DNA of 64,000 nucleotides from Crocodylus rhombifer (lineage: Eukaryota > Chordata > Crocodylia > Crocodylidae): the NCBI GenBank assembly GCA_038503035.1, contig JAVSML010018936.1, positions 1 through 64,000 of the forward strand, given 5' to 3'. Numbering within the stretch: position 1 is the stretch's first letter; every line of letters begins with the position of its first letter. The notes beneath the pieces are model-generated. The model saw nothing but the letters and a program-made list of their open reading frames with translations. It was not told the DNA's origin and ran no database searches. The translations under genes and the position numbers were made by a program. Shown piece after piece: positions 22,605 through 33,146 of the stretch.

Positions 22605-23764
22605 GCAGACATTAAAGCATACATTAAGCATACATTAAACATTCCTCTCCCTCCTGCCCACCCCAACCCACACTTGTTGCTTCCAAGCTTTCTTGTCCTG
22701 CTTCCATTTCTTCTTCTCCAGCTGCCCTTCAGGGACCTGAACAGAAGTGGAGTTGGCTGGCAATGAATTACACACTCCCCTAAAAATATAAAAGAATGTA
22801 GCTCACAACGTCCATTATATTCTCGAGCATCATGTCCTTTAAAAAGAAGGGGGATGTGACATACCTCCAATTTACTAAATGAGGGAGAGTACCCTGCTAG
22901 CAGTTACCCATGTATGACCACAACAGGACCTAAGACACAAATCCTGTGTATAAGGCGGTCCCAGTGCTCCAAACCTTCCACAAGGCGCTACTCACAAGGT
23001 CAACAACTTGGGGATGCAACTTGCAGAGAGGACAGACACTGCATCCAAACTCCCCTAACTTCCCCTCCTGCTGGGTGGGTCTGGGTTTCTTCCCTCCTTA
23101 GTGGCTAACTCCTCCTTATCTGCCGTCTTGTCTGCTTCTCGTTCTGGGGGCTTAAAAAACAGACTGACACTGGATTTAAGTCGGCATATCAAAGACTACA
23201 GGCCCCAATGTCTCTCCTCCTCTTACCCTTACCTGAATCTGCTGCTACTCTGTCCTCTGTCTGCGAAAAGTGGGAAGAACAGACGTCAAGAGGCTCGGCT
23301 GCTGATATCCTGGCCAGGCAGAAGCAGAGTACGATGGCCCAGGACTCTGGACGCAACTGCTAGGGCGGCACATGAACAGTGACCAAAACCACCAGCAACC
23401 CTGTTTACAGGGCGGTGCATCCTTCAGGCAGCTGGCACCTCCTTCTAAGCAGGATTCATGTCTTAGCTTCTGATGTTGTCATACGCGGATAGGTTTTAGG
23501 TGGAGTACTGAGGATCCTGTAAACCAGTTATGTTATCTCCCCCTTCCTTTTCCAAGGCAAGGAGCTCTTTAGTACAGTGGGCATTGTGAGCTTGCTGTCA
23601 TTCGGGTTTGAGTCTGTTCCAGCTGCAAGTGAGCAGTTGTTCCTTTGCCTGCTCACTGCTGTTATGTGGGCTTTCGTTACATCCCCCAGTTGAGCATGGG
23701 CTGTGGCAGAAAGCCACTTTGGTTTCTCCCCAAAATCTCTGCCCTGTGACAATATGATTAGATG

Positions 23765-24780
23765 GGCCAGCACAGAGGATTCACACCTCAGCCTGTCTCT
23801 TTAGGTAACCTGAGCTGGCTGCATTCCTGAGGGAGGGGAAAACCTGCTCCCTCTGCCTACATGACTGGCATCCGCCACCCAGGTGAGGGCCATCTACCTG
23901 GGGAGCTGGAATCTGCCCAGTAACAGGTGATGGACTTCAAATTGGTTGGCTGACAGCCAACTGGGGCTGGCCTCCACTGGACCAGGTGAATGAGGTCACA
24001 GGGGCTATATAGGTTAGGGGGGGGAAGGAGGCTCACTCTCTTCGGCCATGAGGTGAAGCAGCAGCAAAGCAGGGGAGACAGAGAAGCCTTGGCATCTGGA
24101 CCTAGCTCTCTCTCTCACCCCAAGACTCCAGAGGGGAAACTCAACCAGCCTCTGGAAGATGCTTGTGAGTAAGCTGGTCAATCGGATTAGATATTTAGCT
24201 GGCAGTAACACAGATGCGTAATCAAAAGGCTACCTCAGCCACACTGTTTGCTCTTTAGGATTTCTAAGATATTGCTCAACCCTGTACCCTAGTTTCCCCT
24301 ACCCCCTGTGATCAATAAAGTTCTCCTTTTTGACTGGTGTGGGAGACTTATTGAGGGGTGGGTCTAAATTATGCCTAAGAGACCCCTTAGGTCTGCGGAC
24401 TAAGAGACTTTACTTTTTGCCCCCTTGACTTGGGGAAGTGCCCCAAGTGCCTGTACTGGGTCGAGTACCCGTCGGACTATTAGGCCTGTGTTTCCCCGAG
24501 GACAGGGCCGAGACAGTCCCCTCTCGGGGCGGTGGCGGCTACGTTACCCCCAGACTAGCAAGTGTGCTCCAGGAGAGGGGTCAGCCAAGCATAAGGAGGC
24601 CCAGGGAGGCATTCGGAGCCTGGCAGGTGGGTGGGCGCAGGGAGGTGGGCGACTCAATGCAGGAGCACCCCCTACTGGCCCGCCACACGGGCACTTTGAA
24701 ACTTTTTCAGGTCCTTTGAGAGCTCTGACTTCTCTGTCAGGAAAACTATAGTTTCTGCCCATTGTACTCCAGGTTTGGAG
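23765..24780 (+). mobile_element. Solo-LTR-like segment
   Basis: Promoter-like order for an LTR: an ATTGG box at 23941, a TATATAG box at 24006-24012, and an AATAAA signal at 24314-24319 followed by a GT/T-rich stretch, about 300 bases after the TATA box. No retroviral coding sequence is adjacent, so it would be a solo LTR. Ends and target duplications could not be fixed, so the boundaries are approximate. A host promoter with first exon is the alternative. Confidence 0.4.
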
Positions 24781-24784
24781 CTGC

Positions 24785-25625
24785 TTGCTTACTTGAACTT
24801 GCTTACAAATGGGCGGATGAGAACTTTGTGGTGTTTAACACTGAAAAATGCAAGGTTCTCCACCTTGGGAAGAAAAACCTGCAGCATCCTTATAGGCTCT
24901 GCAGTGGTACACTGGCTACTGCTACAGAAGAAAGAGAATCGGGGGTCAGGATTGACCACAAGATGAACATGAGCCTGCAATGCGATGCTGCGGCTAGTAA
25001 AGAGACCAAAACACTGGCTTGCATCCATAGATGCTTCTCAAGCAAATCCCGGGATGTCATTCTCCCCTTGTACTCGGCCTTGGTGAGGCCGCAGCTGGAG
25101 TACTGTGTCCGGTTCTGGGCTCCACAATTCAAAAAGGATGCGGAGAAGCTTGAGAGAGTCCAGAGAAGAGCCGCACGCGTGATCAGAGGTCAGGAAAACA
25201 GACCTTACAACGACAGGCTGAGAGTCGTGGGACTCTTCAGCCTGGAAAAGCGCAGGCTCAGGGGTGATCTGGTGGCCACCTATAAGTTTATCAGGGGTGA
25301 CCATCAGTATCTGGTTGAACATTTGTTCACCAGAGCGCCCCAAGGGATGACAAGGTCGAATGGTCATAAACTCCTGCGAGACCATTTCAGGCTGGACGTA
25401 AGGAAGAATTTCTTTACTGTCTGAGCCCCCAAGGTCTGGAACAGCCTGCCATCGGAGGTGGTGCAAGCACCTACATTGAACACCTTCAAGAGCAAATTGG
25501 ATGCTTATCTTTCTGGGCGCCTATGACCCCAGGTGACTTCCTGCCTTTTGGGTGGGGGGGGGGCTGGACTTGATCTTCCAAGGTCCCTTCCAGCCTGAAT
25601 GTCTATGAAATCTGTGGCATCTATG
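24785..25625 (+). mobile_element. CR1 LINE 3' fragment
   Basis: Plus-strand, 5'-truncated. It starts just after the RT catalytic motif (WADENFVVFNTEKCKVLHLG) and continues open to 25424 (through RPQLEYCVRFWAPQFKKD and FTRAPQGMTRSNGHKLL). The 3' UTR ends in TATGAAATC...TATGAAC. Same subfamily as 18008-19857. Confidence 0.92.
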
Positions 25626-25989
25626 AACTGTACCACCTGAACAACCACTGTTCAGTTGGCTTTCTGTCATGGAAGCCGGTGGTTGGGAGGGGGGACCATC
25701 CTGTAAGTAGGATTCCAGGTGCCTTGTGCTGCTGTATCTTGTGCCATGGTATGAGTTGGTCTGTAGGCTCGTGGCCTATGGCTTTTCATTTCCAACTGAT
25801 CCAGTCTATGGAAGCTGAACAAGGCGATTCCTGCTCGCCCCTCTGTCAAACAGAAGACAGATCAACAGGGGTCACAGGGACGGACCAAAGAGGGAGACGT
25901 TACAACTTCCTGTCCCAGTCTCTGGCTCCATGCCTTACACCTAAGCTGTCTCTCCCCACTTTTTTGTGGGGCTGTGTTCTTATTTTTTT

Positions 25990-26460
25990 CTTTTTCCTTT
26001 TTGCAGCTGCTGGAAGGACAAGTAGTGGGCAAACCATGACAGGCAAAAAGCCAGCAAAACGTGATGAGAAGGAAAGTGACTCTGGACAGAGCGACCTCCC
26101 TGCCTTTAGGTCTCGATCATGTATTAGCCATATTTCGGCTGTGTGAGCCAGAAATGGGTCTCGGACCTTGACGGTGTTGCGCTTCTGCAGCAGTCAAGTG
26201 GAAGGTGGACACCTCTGCATTCAAAGCATGCATCACTGCCGCTTCATTTCTAAAGGCCATGGGTCTGGTTGGTGGCCTTGTGCAGCGCAGCTGCCCTGTG
26301 ATCGAGGTCCAGGCCAGCTGCCAGACGAGGCTGCCGGTGGCACAGCCTCCTGTACGCAGGGTGTGTGCTGTCTCTTACCGTCGGAGAACAACAGGTGATA
26401 TGAACATGCATAGCTCTGGACGTCCCATACTTGGGAGATGAAGTCCAGTCCCATAGCCAG
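25990..26460 (+). other. Inverted partial copy of the gene-like unit
   Basis: Matches the reverse complement of about 6960-7440 in copy A, including GGTCTCGATCATGT (26109) and GTGGAAGGTGGACA (26199). The counterpart of the 84-bp exon has a strong acceptor (TTTTTCCTTTTTGCAG at 26006) but carries a weak donor near 26061 and a shorter exon. 25630-25990 holds nothing recognisable. Confidence 0.6.
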
Positions 26461-26984
26461 CCAGTCAGAGAGAAGCCCCTGTCAGCAGGGTGGGCGTAGC
26501 CTCCTCCCTCTGGCCTGATAGACATGGAGCAGTCTGCACTGTTGTGCAGCAGGACAGCTGTGCAGACAGGAGCCGAGTCTCATGGGGTGACAGGAAACTC
26601 TTTAGACCCCTGAGCCTGATGACCTCCCTGTGGTCTGGGTTGAAGCCTGTGGCCTCCTCACTGTTCCGGCATCTGTCCTTCTTCCTGCATCTATGCCTGG
26701 CACCCCACGTCCGGACCCCTGGGCCACTCTGTAACGAAGGTGTGAGTCCCGTGCCTCTTGGTGGAGGACTAGGTTGTGCACAGCAATTGGGGGATGTAAC
26801 AAAACCCCAGATAACAGCAGTGGGTGGGGGAAGGAGTGACTGCCCACTTGCAGCTGGAAATGACAGCAAGCTCACAATGCCCACTGTACTAAAGAGCTCC
26901 CTGCCTTGGAAAAGGAAGGGGGAGATGACATAACTCTGGTTTACGGGATCCTCAGTACTCCACCTAAAACCTATCCCTGTATGG

Positions 26985-29400
26985 GGTAGTATGGGCAATA
27001 AACAGGAGGAATTTGCCCTCCGAATAGCCAGTTCAGACCCAGACATAATAGGGCTTACAGAAATGTGGCGGGATTCATCCCAGAACTGGGCAGTTAGCAT
27101 TAGGGGCTACAGGCTTTACAGGCAGGATAGAGAAGGAAGGAAAGGTGGGGTGGGCACGCTATGTCAAGGAGCAATACACATCCTCTGCCAGCAGAATGGG
27201 GTCAGAGGGGCAAGCACAAGTGCTCTGGATCAAGATACAAGGGGGCCGTGGGAAGAGGGATCTAACTGCCGACCCCCTAGCCAAGGGGAGGAGCTGGACC
27301 GGGAATTTTCGGGCCAGCTTGCAGAGGCACTTATGGTAAGGGATGTAGTTGTCGTGGGTGACTTCAATTACCCGGACATCTGCTGGGAGGAGCAATCAGC
27401 CAGGTCAGACTGTCCCGGGAGGCTCCTGGCTGAGATACAGGACCTCCACTTAATCCAGGAGGTGCACGGTCCCACCAGAGGAAATGCCCTGTTGGACCGG
27501 GTCCTGGTCACAGGCGATGACCTGGTCAGGGGCCTCCAGGTCCTCGACCACCTGGGTGATAGTGATCATCATTTGCTGGAATTCATCGTCCAGCACAGGG
27601 TCTCGAGGGCCTGCAGCAAGGCGGTAGCCCTAGACTTCAAGAGAGCCAACTTCGACAACTTGAGGAGATTAGTGGGAGAGGCGCTGGGGCTCCCAAGAGC
27701 GGGGGAGCTCAGTGCCCAAGATGAGTGGTCGTTCCTTAAGGAGATGATACTCAGGGCCCAAGGGGTGACCATCCCAACAACAAGCAAGGGGGGCAGGAGT
27801 GCCCGAAAGCCCCCCTGGCTCACCAAGGGTGTCCGGGAATGCCTGATTGCCAAAAAGGTGGCGTATGCCCAGTGGAAGGGGGGTGCTGTCTCCAAAGAGG
27901 AGTATACCTCCTCTGCTCGGGCCTGCAGGGGGGCTGTCAGGAAAGCTAAGGCAGACATAGAGCTAGGACTAGTGTCCAAGATCAAAGGTAATAAAAAGTC
28001 CTTTTTCAAATATATAGGGAGGATGAAGAAGGCACCGGGTAATGTGTGGCCCCTGCAAGATACGCTGGGCAATCTGGTGGTTGCGCCAGAGGAGAAAGCG
28101 GAACTCTTTAACCAATTCCTCACCTCCGTTTTCTTGGGCAGGGACCGGGACGTCCCTGCTGTGATGCAAGACGGACTCGAGGGGAATGCCTCCAGACCTC
28201 AGGTTGGGGAGGACCAGGTTGGAGAGCTTCTGGAGGGACTGGATGTGTTCAAGTCAGTGGATCCAGATGCTCTCCACCCCAGGGTGTTGAGGGAGCTAGC
28301 TGGGGTCATTGCAGGGCCCTTGGCACAGCTTTATGAGCGCTCGTGGTGCTTGGGCCAGGTGCCAGATGACTGGAAGATAGCCACCGTGGTCCCCGTCTCT
28401 AAAAAAGGGAGGAGGGAGGACCCAAGCAACTATAGGCCCATCAGTCTTACCTGAATCCTAGGGAAACTCTTTGAGACTCCTCAAGGAGCACATCTGTGAT
28501 GGGCTGGCTTCAGGGATGATGCTCAAGGGCAACCAGCACGGTTTCATTAGGGGGAGGTCCTGTCAGACCAACCTGATTGCCTTCTATGATCAGGTCACAA
28601 AAGCATTGGATGCAGGTGTCTCCGTGGACGTAGTCTTTCTGGAGCTCAGCAGGGCCTTTGCCACCGTCTCCCACCCCATCCTCATTAAGAAAGCGGGTGA
28701 CTGTGGCATTGGTGCCTACACAGTCGGATGGACTGCAGATTGGCTGAAGGGTCACACTCAGAGGGTGGTGGTGGACGGGTCATATTCGACCCGGGGGGAA
28801 GTGGGCAGCAGAGTCCCCCAGGGCTCGGTCCTTGGGCCCGCGCTGTTCAATCTGTTTATCAGTGATTTGGATGATGGGATGAAAAGCAACCTGTTTAAAT
28901 TCGCTGATGATACCAAAATTTGGGGTGAGGTGAGCACGCTAGTAGGGAGGAAAAAACCGCAGCCAGACCTGGATAGGTTGCAGGGGTGGGCTAACAAAAA
29001 CAGGATGCACTTCAATACTGACAAGTGCAGGGTGCTGCACTTGGGCAGTAGAAACCAGCAGCACACTTATAAGATGGGAAACTCCCTTCTTGAGAGCACG
29101 GAGGCAGAAAGGGATCTTGGAGTCATTACTGACTCCAAGATGAACGTGGGCCGACAAAGCGAGGTCACGGTTGGCAGGGTTAATCGGACCTTGTCGTGCA
29201 TCCACAGGTACGTCTCAAGCAGGTCCAGGGAGGTGATCCTCCCCCTCTCTTCGGCACTGGTCAGGCCGCAGCTGGAGGACTGCGTCCAGTTCTGGGCACC
29301 GCACTTCAGGAGGGATGTGGACAACATGGAGAGGGTACAGAGGAGGGCCACCCGCATGATCCGGGACAACAGGGTAGACCCTACAATGAGAGATTGCAGG
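26985..29400 (+). mobile_element. CR1 LINE with endonuclease and RT domains
   Basis: Plus-strand CR1 ORF2. 26991-28452 is one open frame: an apurinic-type endonuclease with IGLTEMW, VVVGDFNYPDI and LGDSDHHLLEF, then the linker and the start of RT, ending at a TGA in YRPISLT. A further shift near 28475 leads into 28471-29400, with [33 protein letters not shown] and FADDTKIWG at 28901-28927. The copy is truncated at both ends: ORF1 is missing and the 3' end is cut at 29400 by an opposite-strand CR1 piece. Because of the stop and frameshift it cannot make full ORF2. Confidence 0.94.
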
Positions 29401-29612
29401 TGCTCTGGTGAACAGTTGTTCCCCCAGATACTGGTGGTCACCCCTGATAAGGTTATAGGTGGCCATCAGATCACCCAGGAGCCTGTGCTTTTTCAGGCTA
29501 AAGAGCCCACTGGCTCTCAGCCTGTCGTCGTAAGGTCTGTTTTCCTCACCTCTGATCATGCGCGTGGCTCTTCTCTGCGCTCTCTCAAGCGTCTCCAAAT
29601 CCTTTTTGAATT
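29400..29612 (-). mobile_element. CR1 3' fragment, opposite strand
   Basis: Encodes on the minus strand the segment RATRMIRGEENRPYDDRLR...GLFSLKKHRL..., equivalent to 18290-18500. It abuts the 26985-29400 CR1 at a tail-to-tail junction with no 3' UTR on either side. It is of a different subfamily from its neighbour. Confidence 0.88.
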
Positions 29613-30700
29613 GCAGTTGACTCCTGCTTGTGTGTCATCTTTTCTGCTTCTCCTACCAGGGCCTATAATAAACAGAGACAGACATTGCACATAACTCGCC
29701 ACCTCGGAGGATGGGACTGTGGGACCACTGGCACTTCAGACTTGTCTCCCTCTCTTACCTGAATCTACTGCAAATCTGTCTGCCATCGATGGAAATGGGG
29801 GAGCGCAGATATCTGCAGGCTCGGCTGCTGGAGGCATCAGAAGCAGTGTGCAAAGCACAAGGACTCTAGACACAACTGCTGGGGTGGCACATGAACAGTG
29901 ATCACAAGCACTGGCAACCCTGCTTACAGGGCAGTGCTCCCTGCACACAGCTAGCTGCTGGGGCATGAAGCCTGGAGAAAACCTGCAAAGACCTGAATGT
30001 CAGCTGACAGGTGCCCCAGGTGGTCTGAATCAGGGGTCAAAGCTGCCCCATGTCTGGAGGATAAAAGGCCCGTGACTTTAGCCTCCTGTCACAGAAGCCA
30101 CAGCGCCCAAAGGACTAAACGAGGCCTCAGCCCCCAAGTTGAGGTTGGGGGTGACGAACCCTCGGATTACCGGGGGGGAAAGGTGGGGGCTAGGAGAGCT
30201 TCTGAAAAGTGTCGAGGACAGCAGAAAAGAGGAGTCTGGAGACCTGAGCCCAAGGTACAGGAAGGTCACAACGCTCAAGGAAGCAGAGTAACCTGCGCAG
30301 CAGAAACAAGAGGAATAAGAGACATGCGCCTTGCTTGCAGGAGGGTCTTTCCCCCAGCAGCCAGCTATGGCAGTGGTCTGACACACTTCCTAGGGGGCAG
30401 CTACAACATACAAGGCACCGCACAGCTCAGTCTTGCCTCTGGGCAGAAAGCAGCAGACACCCTTTTAACTGGGTGGCTTCTCCGCCAGTAGCCAGCTACA
30501 GACCTGGGCCTGGGCCCTGATTACAGGGCAGCCACGCTGTGCGGTCACGGCCAGCAGGTGAAGAAGCATCAGAATCAAAAGGAAGGCAACAGGGAGGGCA
30601 GCTTCCTGCATGCAGGGTGGTCCACCTTTCACCCAACAGCTCAGAGACAGAACAGGCAGTAACCCTCAGAGGCACAGCCGAACAGAAGAAGGGACCCACG
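29612..30700 (-). other. Unidentified spliced gene-like unit, copy C (partial)
   Basis: Matches copy B (from about 23100) and copy A (from about 6870), with the minus-strand donor CAG/GTAAG at 29754-29758. GGCTCGGCTGCTG at 29819 and the stretch GGTGGCACATGAACAGTGA at 29883 match B at 23302 and 23363. It also carries several units with a (C)TTACAGGGC core (29926, 30513) seen in A at 7091 and 7171; on the minus strand each reads as a GTAAGC or GTAATC donor-like site. Function unknown. Confidence 0.45.
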
Positions 30701-32380
30701 GGGAGAATTCCCACTCCACACGCCCAGCCCCCAGCTCAAAGCTCTCCAAGGCAGGCCAGGGTGCTCCCGCCCTGCCGTAGGGAAGGCCTCAGCCCCAAGA
30801 GCCAGGACTCACGGCACCTGGCATCACGCTGCTCCTTCTCCAGCCCCCCCTCATCCCTGCTTGCCATCCTCCGCACACAGGGGATGCAGGCACCTCCTGA
30901 GGGCACACAGGAAACTTCACTACCAAACAAAAGGGCAAAGAAGAAGGCCTCCACTGGAAGACAATCCCACACCACTGAGAGTAACATCTTACGCACTACA
31001 GGCTCTGCCCATGCCCACAGCTCCACTCAACGGGCAAAGGCCTACCTCCAGGAGAGCCAGAAATGCCCACAGGTGTACGGCCGCCAGATTCCTCCACCTC
31101 CTCCTACACGGCGCCGGCTCTAGGTCGCTTCACCTTTACCTCAGCTCTTCTCTGCTCAGGATTCAGACATTGGCATCACCCCAAAACAACAAGCAATTAC
31201 TACATGGAACACTATTCACCTCTCACAGTACTGAGGGGAGACACCCCCCGCCCCCATCAACCCAGGACTCCAGAAGCAGCACACAGCCGCCCCCAAACAA
31301 GGCACGCAAGGTGCAGTCAGACCCCTCCCAAATCAGGGGACCAATTTAAGGGCCATCACAGCCCTCCTTCCAGCTCTGGGAAGAGCAAAGAAAGAGCAAA
31401 AAGTGCTGCTGTGATTTTAAAGATCAAACTAGAAAGAAACACCAGTGACAAACCCAGAGAGACAGAACAAAGTGCAGTTCCCAGAAATGAAGGGAGGCCA
31501 GTGGCGGCAGCAACAGGCAGGCACCAGCTCCTCCACCCCAGCACATCCAAGGGCAAGATCTTCACCCACATACAAGGGGCAAACCCTGAAACCCCCAATA
31601 TACTCAAAGGCTATTTTTAGCCTTTACAAAGAGTCAGGACTAGCAGCCTGGCTAAACTCAACCCAGGCTTACACTGTCCAGCCGTGGGGCACTCCTGAGG
31701 ACCACAGTCCTCTCCTTTGCATCATCGCCTGGGAAGCCTGGAGCTCTGGACACTATCCCACATCAGGGTTTTCCTCCCCCACCCAAATACTCCCCAGGCC
31801 AAATACACCCCCACTAACCCAGCCCACCTTTCAACAACCTGTTCCTCCATCACCATGGCACAACATTCCCTTGTATATTGTTCGCCGCAAGACTGAGCCG
31901 CTGGAAAAAGAAGAAAACACCTCACCCATCAGTCCGGCTCAGGGAGCTGCGCGAGATGCACAGGTGCAAGCCGTTGCGCCCCCCCCACACCCCTGAAGTC
32001 CTCCAGTGACCCCCAACCGCCACGGAGCGCCACCACCGAGCCCCAGCACAGCCAGAGGAAAGCGGGGTCCACGGTGGGGGGGACTAGCCCAGCTGAGCTG
32101 TGGGGAGGCAGCTGAGAGGAGCCGAGGAGGGTCTTGCCCTGCCCCAGGTCACTTCGCCCAGCCCCGCAGAGAGCGCAGCCGGAGGCTTGTGAACAGGCCG
32201 TGCAACCAGGCACGCTTGTCTGCCCAGCACATGAGTTAGTGCATGAGTCTGCGCAGGAGGGTGAGCGGGAGGGCTCGCGGCCCTGCCAGCACACCCCAGG
32301 GAAGCCAGTCCCATCAGCAGCCGGCCTCCCAGTGGCACGATGCAGATGGGCACGTGCCGCACCCAGTGGGTCCCCTCGGA
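30700..32380. other. No recognisable gene
   Basis: Average to GC-rich DNA with open frames on both strands but no domain I can identify. The last 400 bases are GC-rich and may be 5' UTR of the CR1 that starts its ORF1 at 32518; this is uncertain. Confidence 0.4.
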
Positions 32381-32399
32381 GTCTGCAGCTTCCCCCTCT

Positions 32400-33146
32400 G
32401 GCATCTCAGAGGTCTCCCCAAGACGGACCCGCGGTTCCGGCCCCACGAGGACGGAGCCCCTGACTCTCGGCTGCGGGGGCTGCCTGGCACGGCTCCAGGC
32501 ACGTGGGACCAGGGAGCATGGCCAACTTCCCTTGTGGGGTTTGCTCCACTTTGCAGTCTCTGCGGTGTCAGATAGAGGAGCTCCAGACCACAGAGACTGA
32601 CTCCTACTGCCAGGCCCTTCACCCCCTGGAGGCAGAGGGTAGACCCAGGTCGCCTTCCAGGACGAGGGAGGACTCAGGGACCTCCTATGCTGTCCAGCCA
32701 GGGGGTTGGACCAAGGTGGTTGAGGGCCCCAAGGCCGGCCGCACCAAGGTCCACCCCCCGCTGGAGCTTAGCAACAGGTACAACCTCTTGCAGCCCCAGC
32801 AGAGCCTGCGGAGATGCCAGCTCCTGAAGGCAAGGGAGGATCACCCACCACTACTCTCCCTAAGAGAGAACGCAGAGTGCTCGTCATGGGAGACTCCCTC
32901 CTGAGCGGGACTGAGGGGGCAATCTGCCACCCTGACCCCCTTGCCTGGGAGGTCTGCTACTTCCTGGGGGGTTCACATCCGGGACATAGCCGAGAGGCTC
33001 CCAAAGATTCTCCAGCCCTCTGAGTGCTACCCCATGCTCCTTATCCATGTTGGCAGGAATGACACGGCTCAGAGCAATCCCAACCGGGCCATGAGAGACT
33101 ACAGGGCTCTGGGAGCAGGGCTTAGGGGGTTGGGGGGTGCAGGTGG
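32400..33146 (+). mobile_element. CR1 LINE ORF1 (5' part)
   Basis: ORF1 start codon at about 32518 (MANFPCGVC). The frame has a coiled stretch, then VVEGPKAGRTKVHPPLELSNR. After a frameshift it continues into an SGNH-esterase-like domain with RVLVMGDSLLSGTEGAI (block I, Ser) and MLLIHVGRNDTAQSNP (block III, Asn-Asp). CR1 ORF1 proteins carry this esterase fold and bind RNA. The copy stops at 33146, where a CR1 of opposite orientation begins. Confidence 0.85.

Larger units (their letters stand above)
17970..23480 (-). other. Unidentified spliced gene-like unit, copy B, with two CR1 insertions
   Basis: Segmental duplicate of copy A. GGCATCTT...TTTGGGCTT...GCTTAAGAT at 17978-18008 matches 5021-5051. 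The match resumes after a CR1 at about 19857 and runs to about 21340, then resumes after a second CR1 at about 22605. Shared features are the minus-strand AATAAA near 20456 and 20816, the exon ending at 22736 (VPEGQLEKKKWKQDKK) with its acceptor, and the CAG/GTAAG donor at 23228-23232. Compared with A, an 11-bp unit (ATTAAGCATAC) has expanded at 22612-22640. Several exon frames contain stops. Function unknown. Confidence 0.45.
23485..26985. repeat. Large inverted repeat, arms of about 200 bp
   Basis: 23490-23705 matches the reverse complement of about 26770-26980 at roughly 85-90% by eye, including the GGATAGGTTTTAGGTGGAG and CCTTTTCCAAGGCA stretches. The 3-kb loop contains an LTR-like segment, a CR1 fragment and an inverted copy of copy A sequence (25990-26460). 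This indicates inverted segmental duplication. Confidence 0.8.

Noticed and set aside
24438..24751. Two overlapping plus-strand frames of 93 and 108 codons
   Set aside because: They lie in the LTR-like segment, overlap each other in different frames and show no domain.
26991..28452. Endonuclease-RT frame considered as a retron or a novel defence reverse transcriptase
   Set aside because: Domain order, motifs and 3' ends are those of vertebrate CR1 LINEs.
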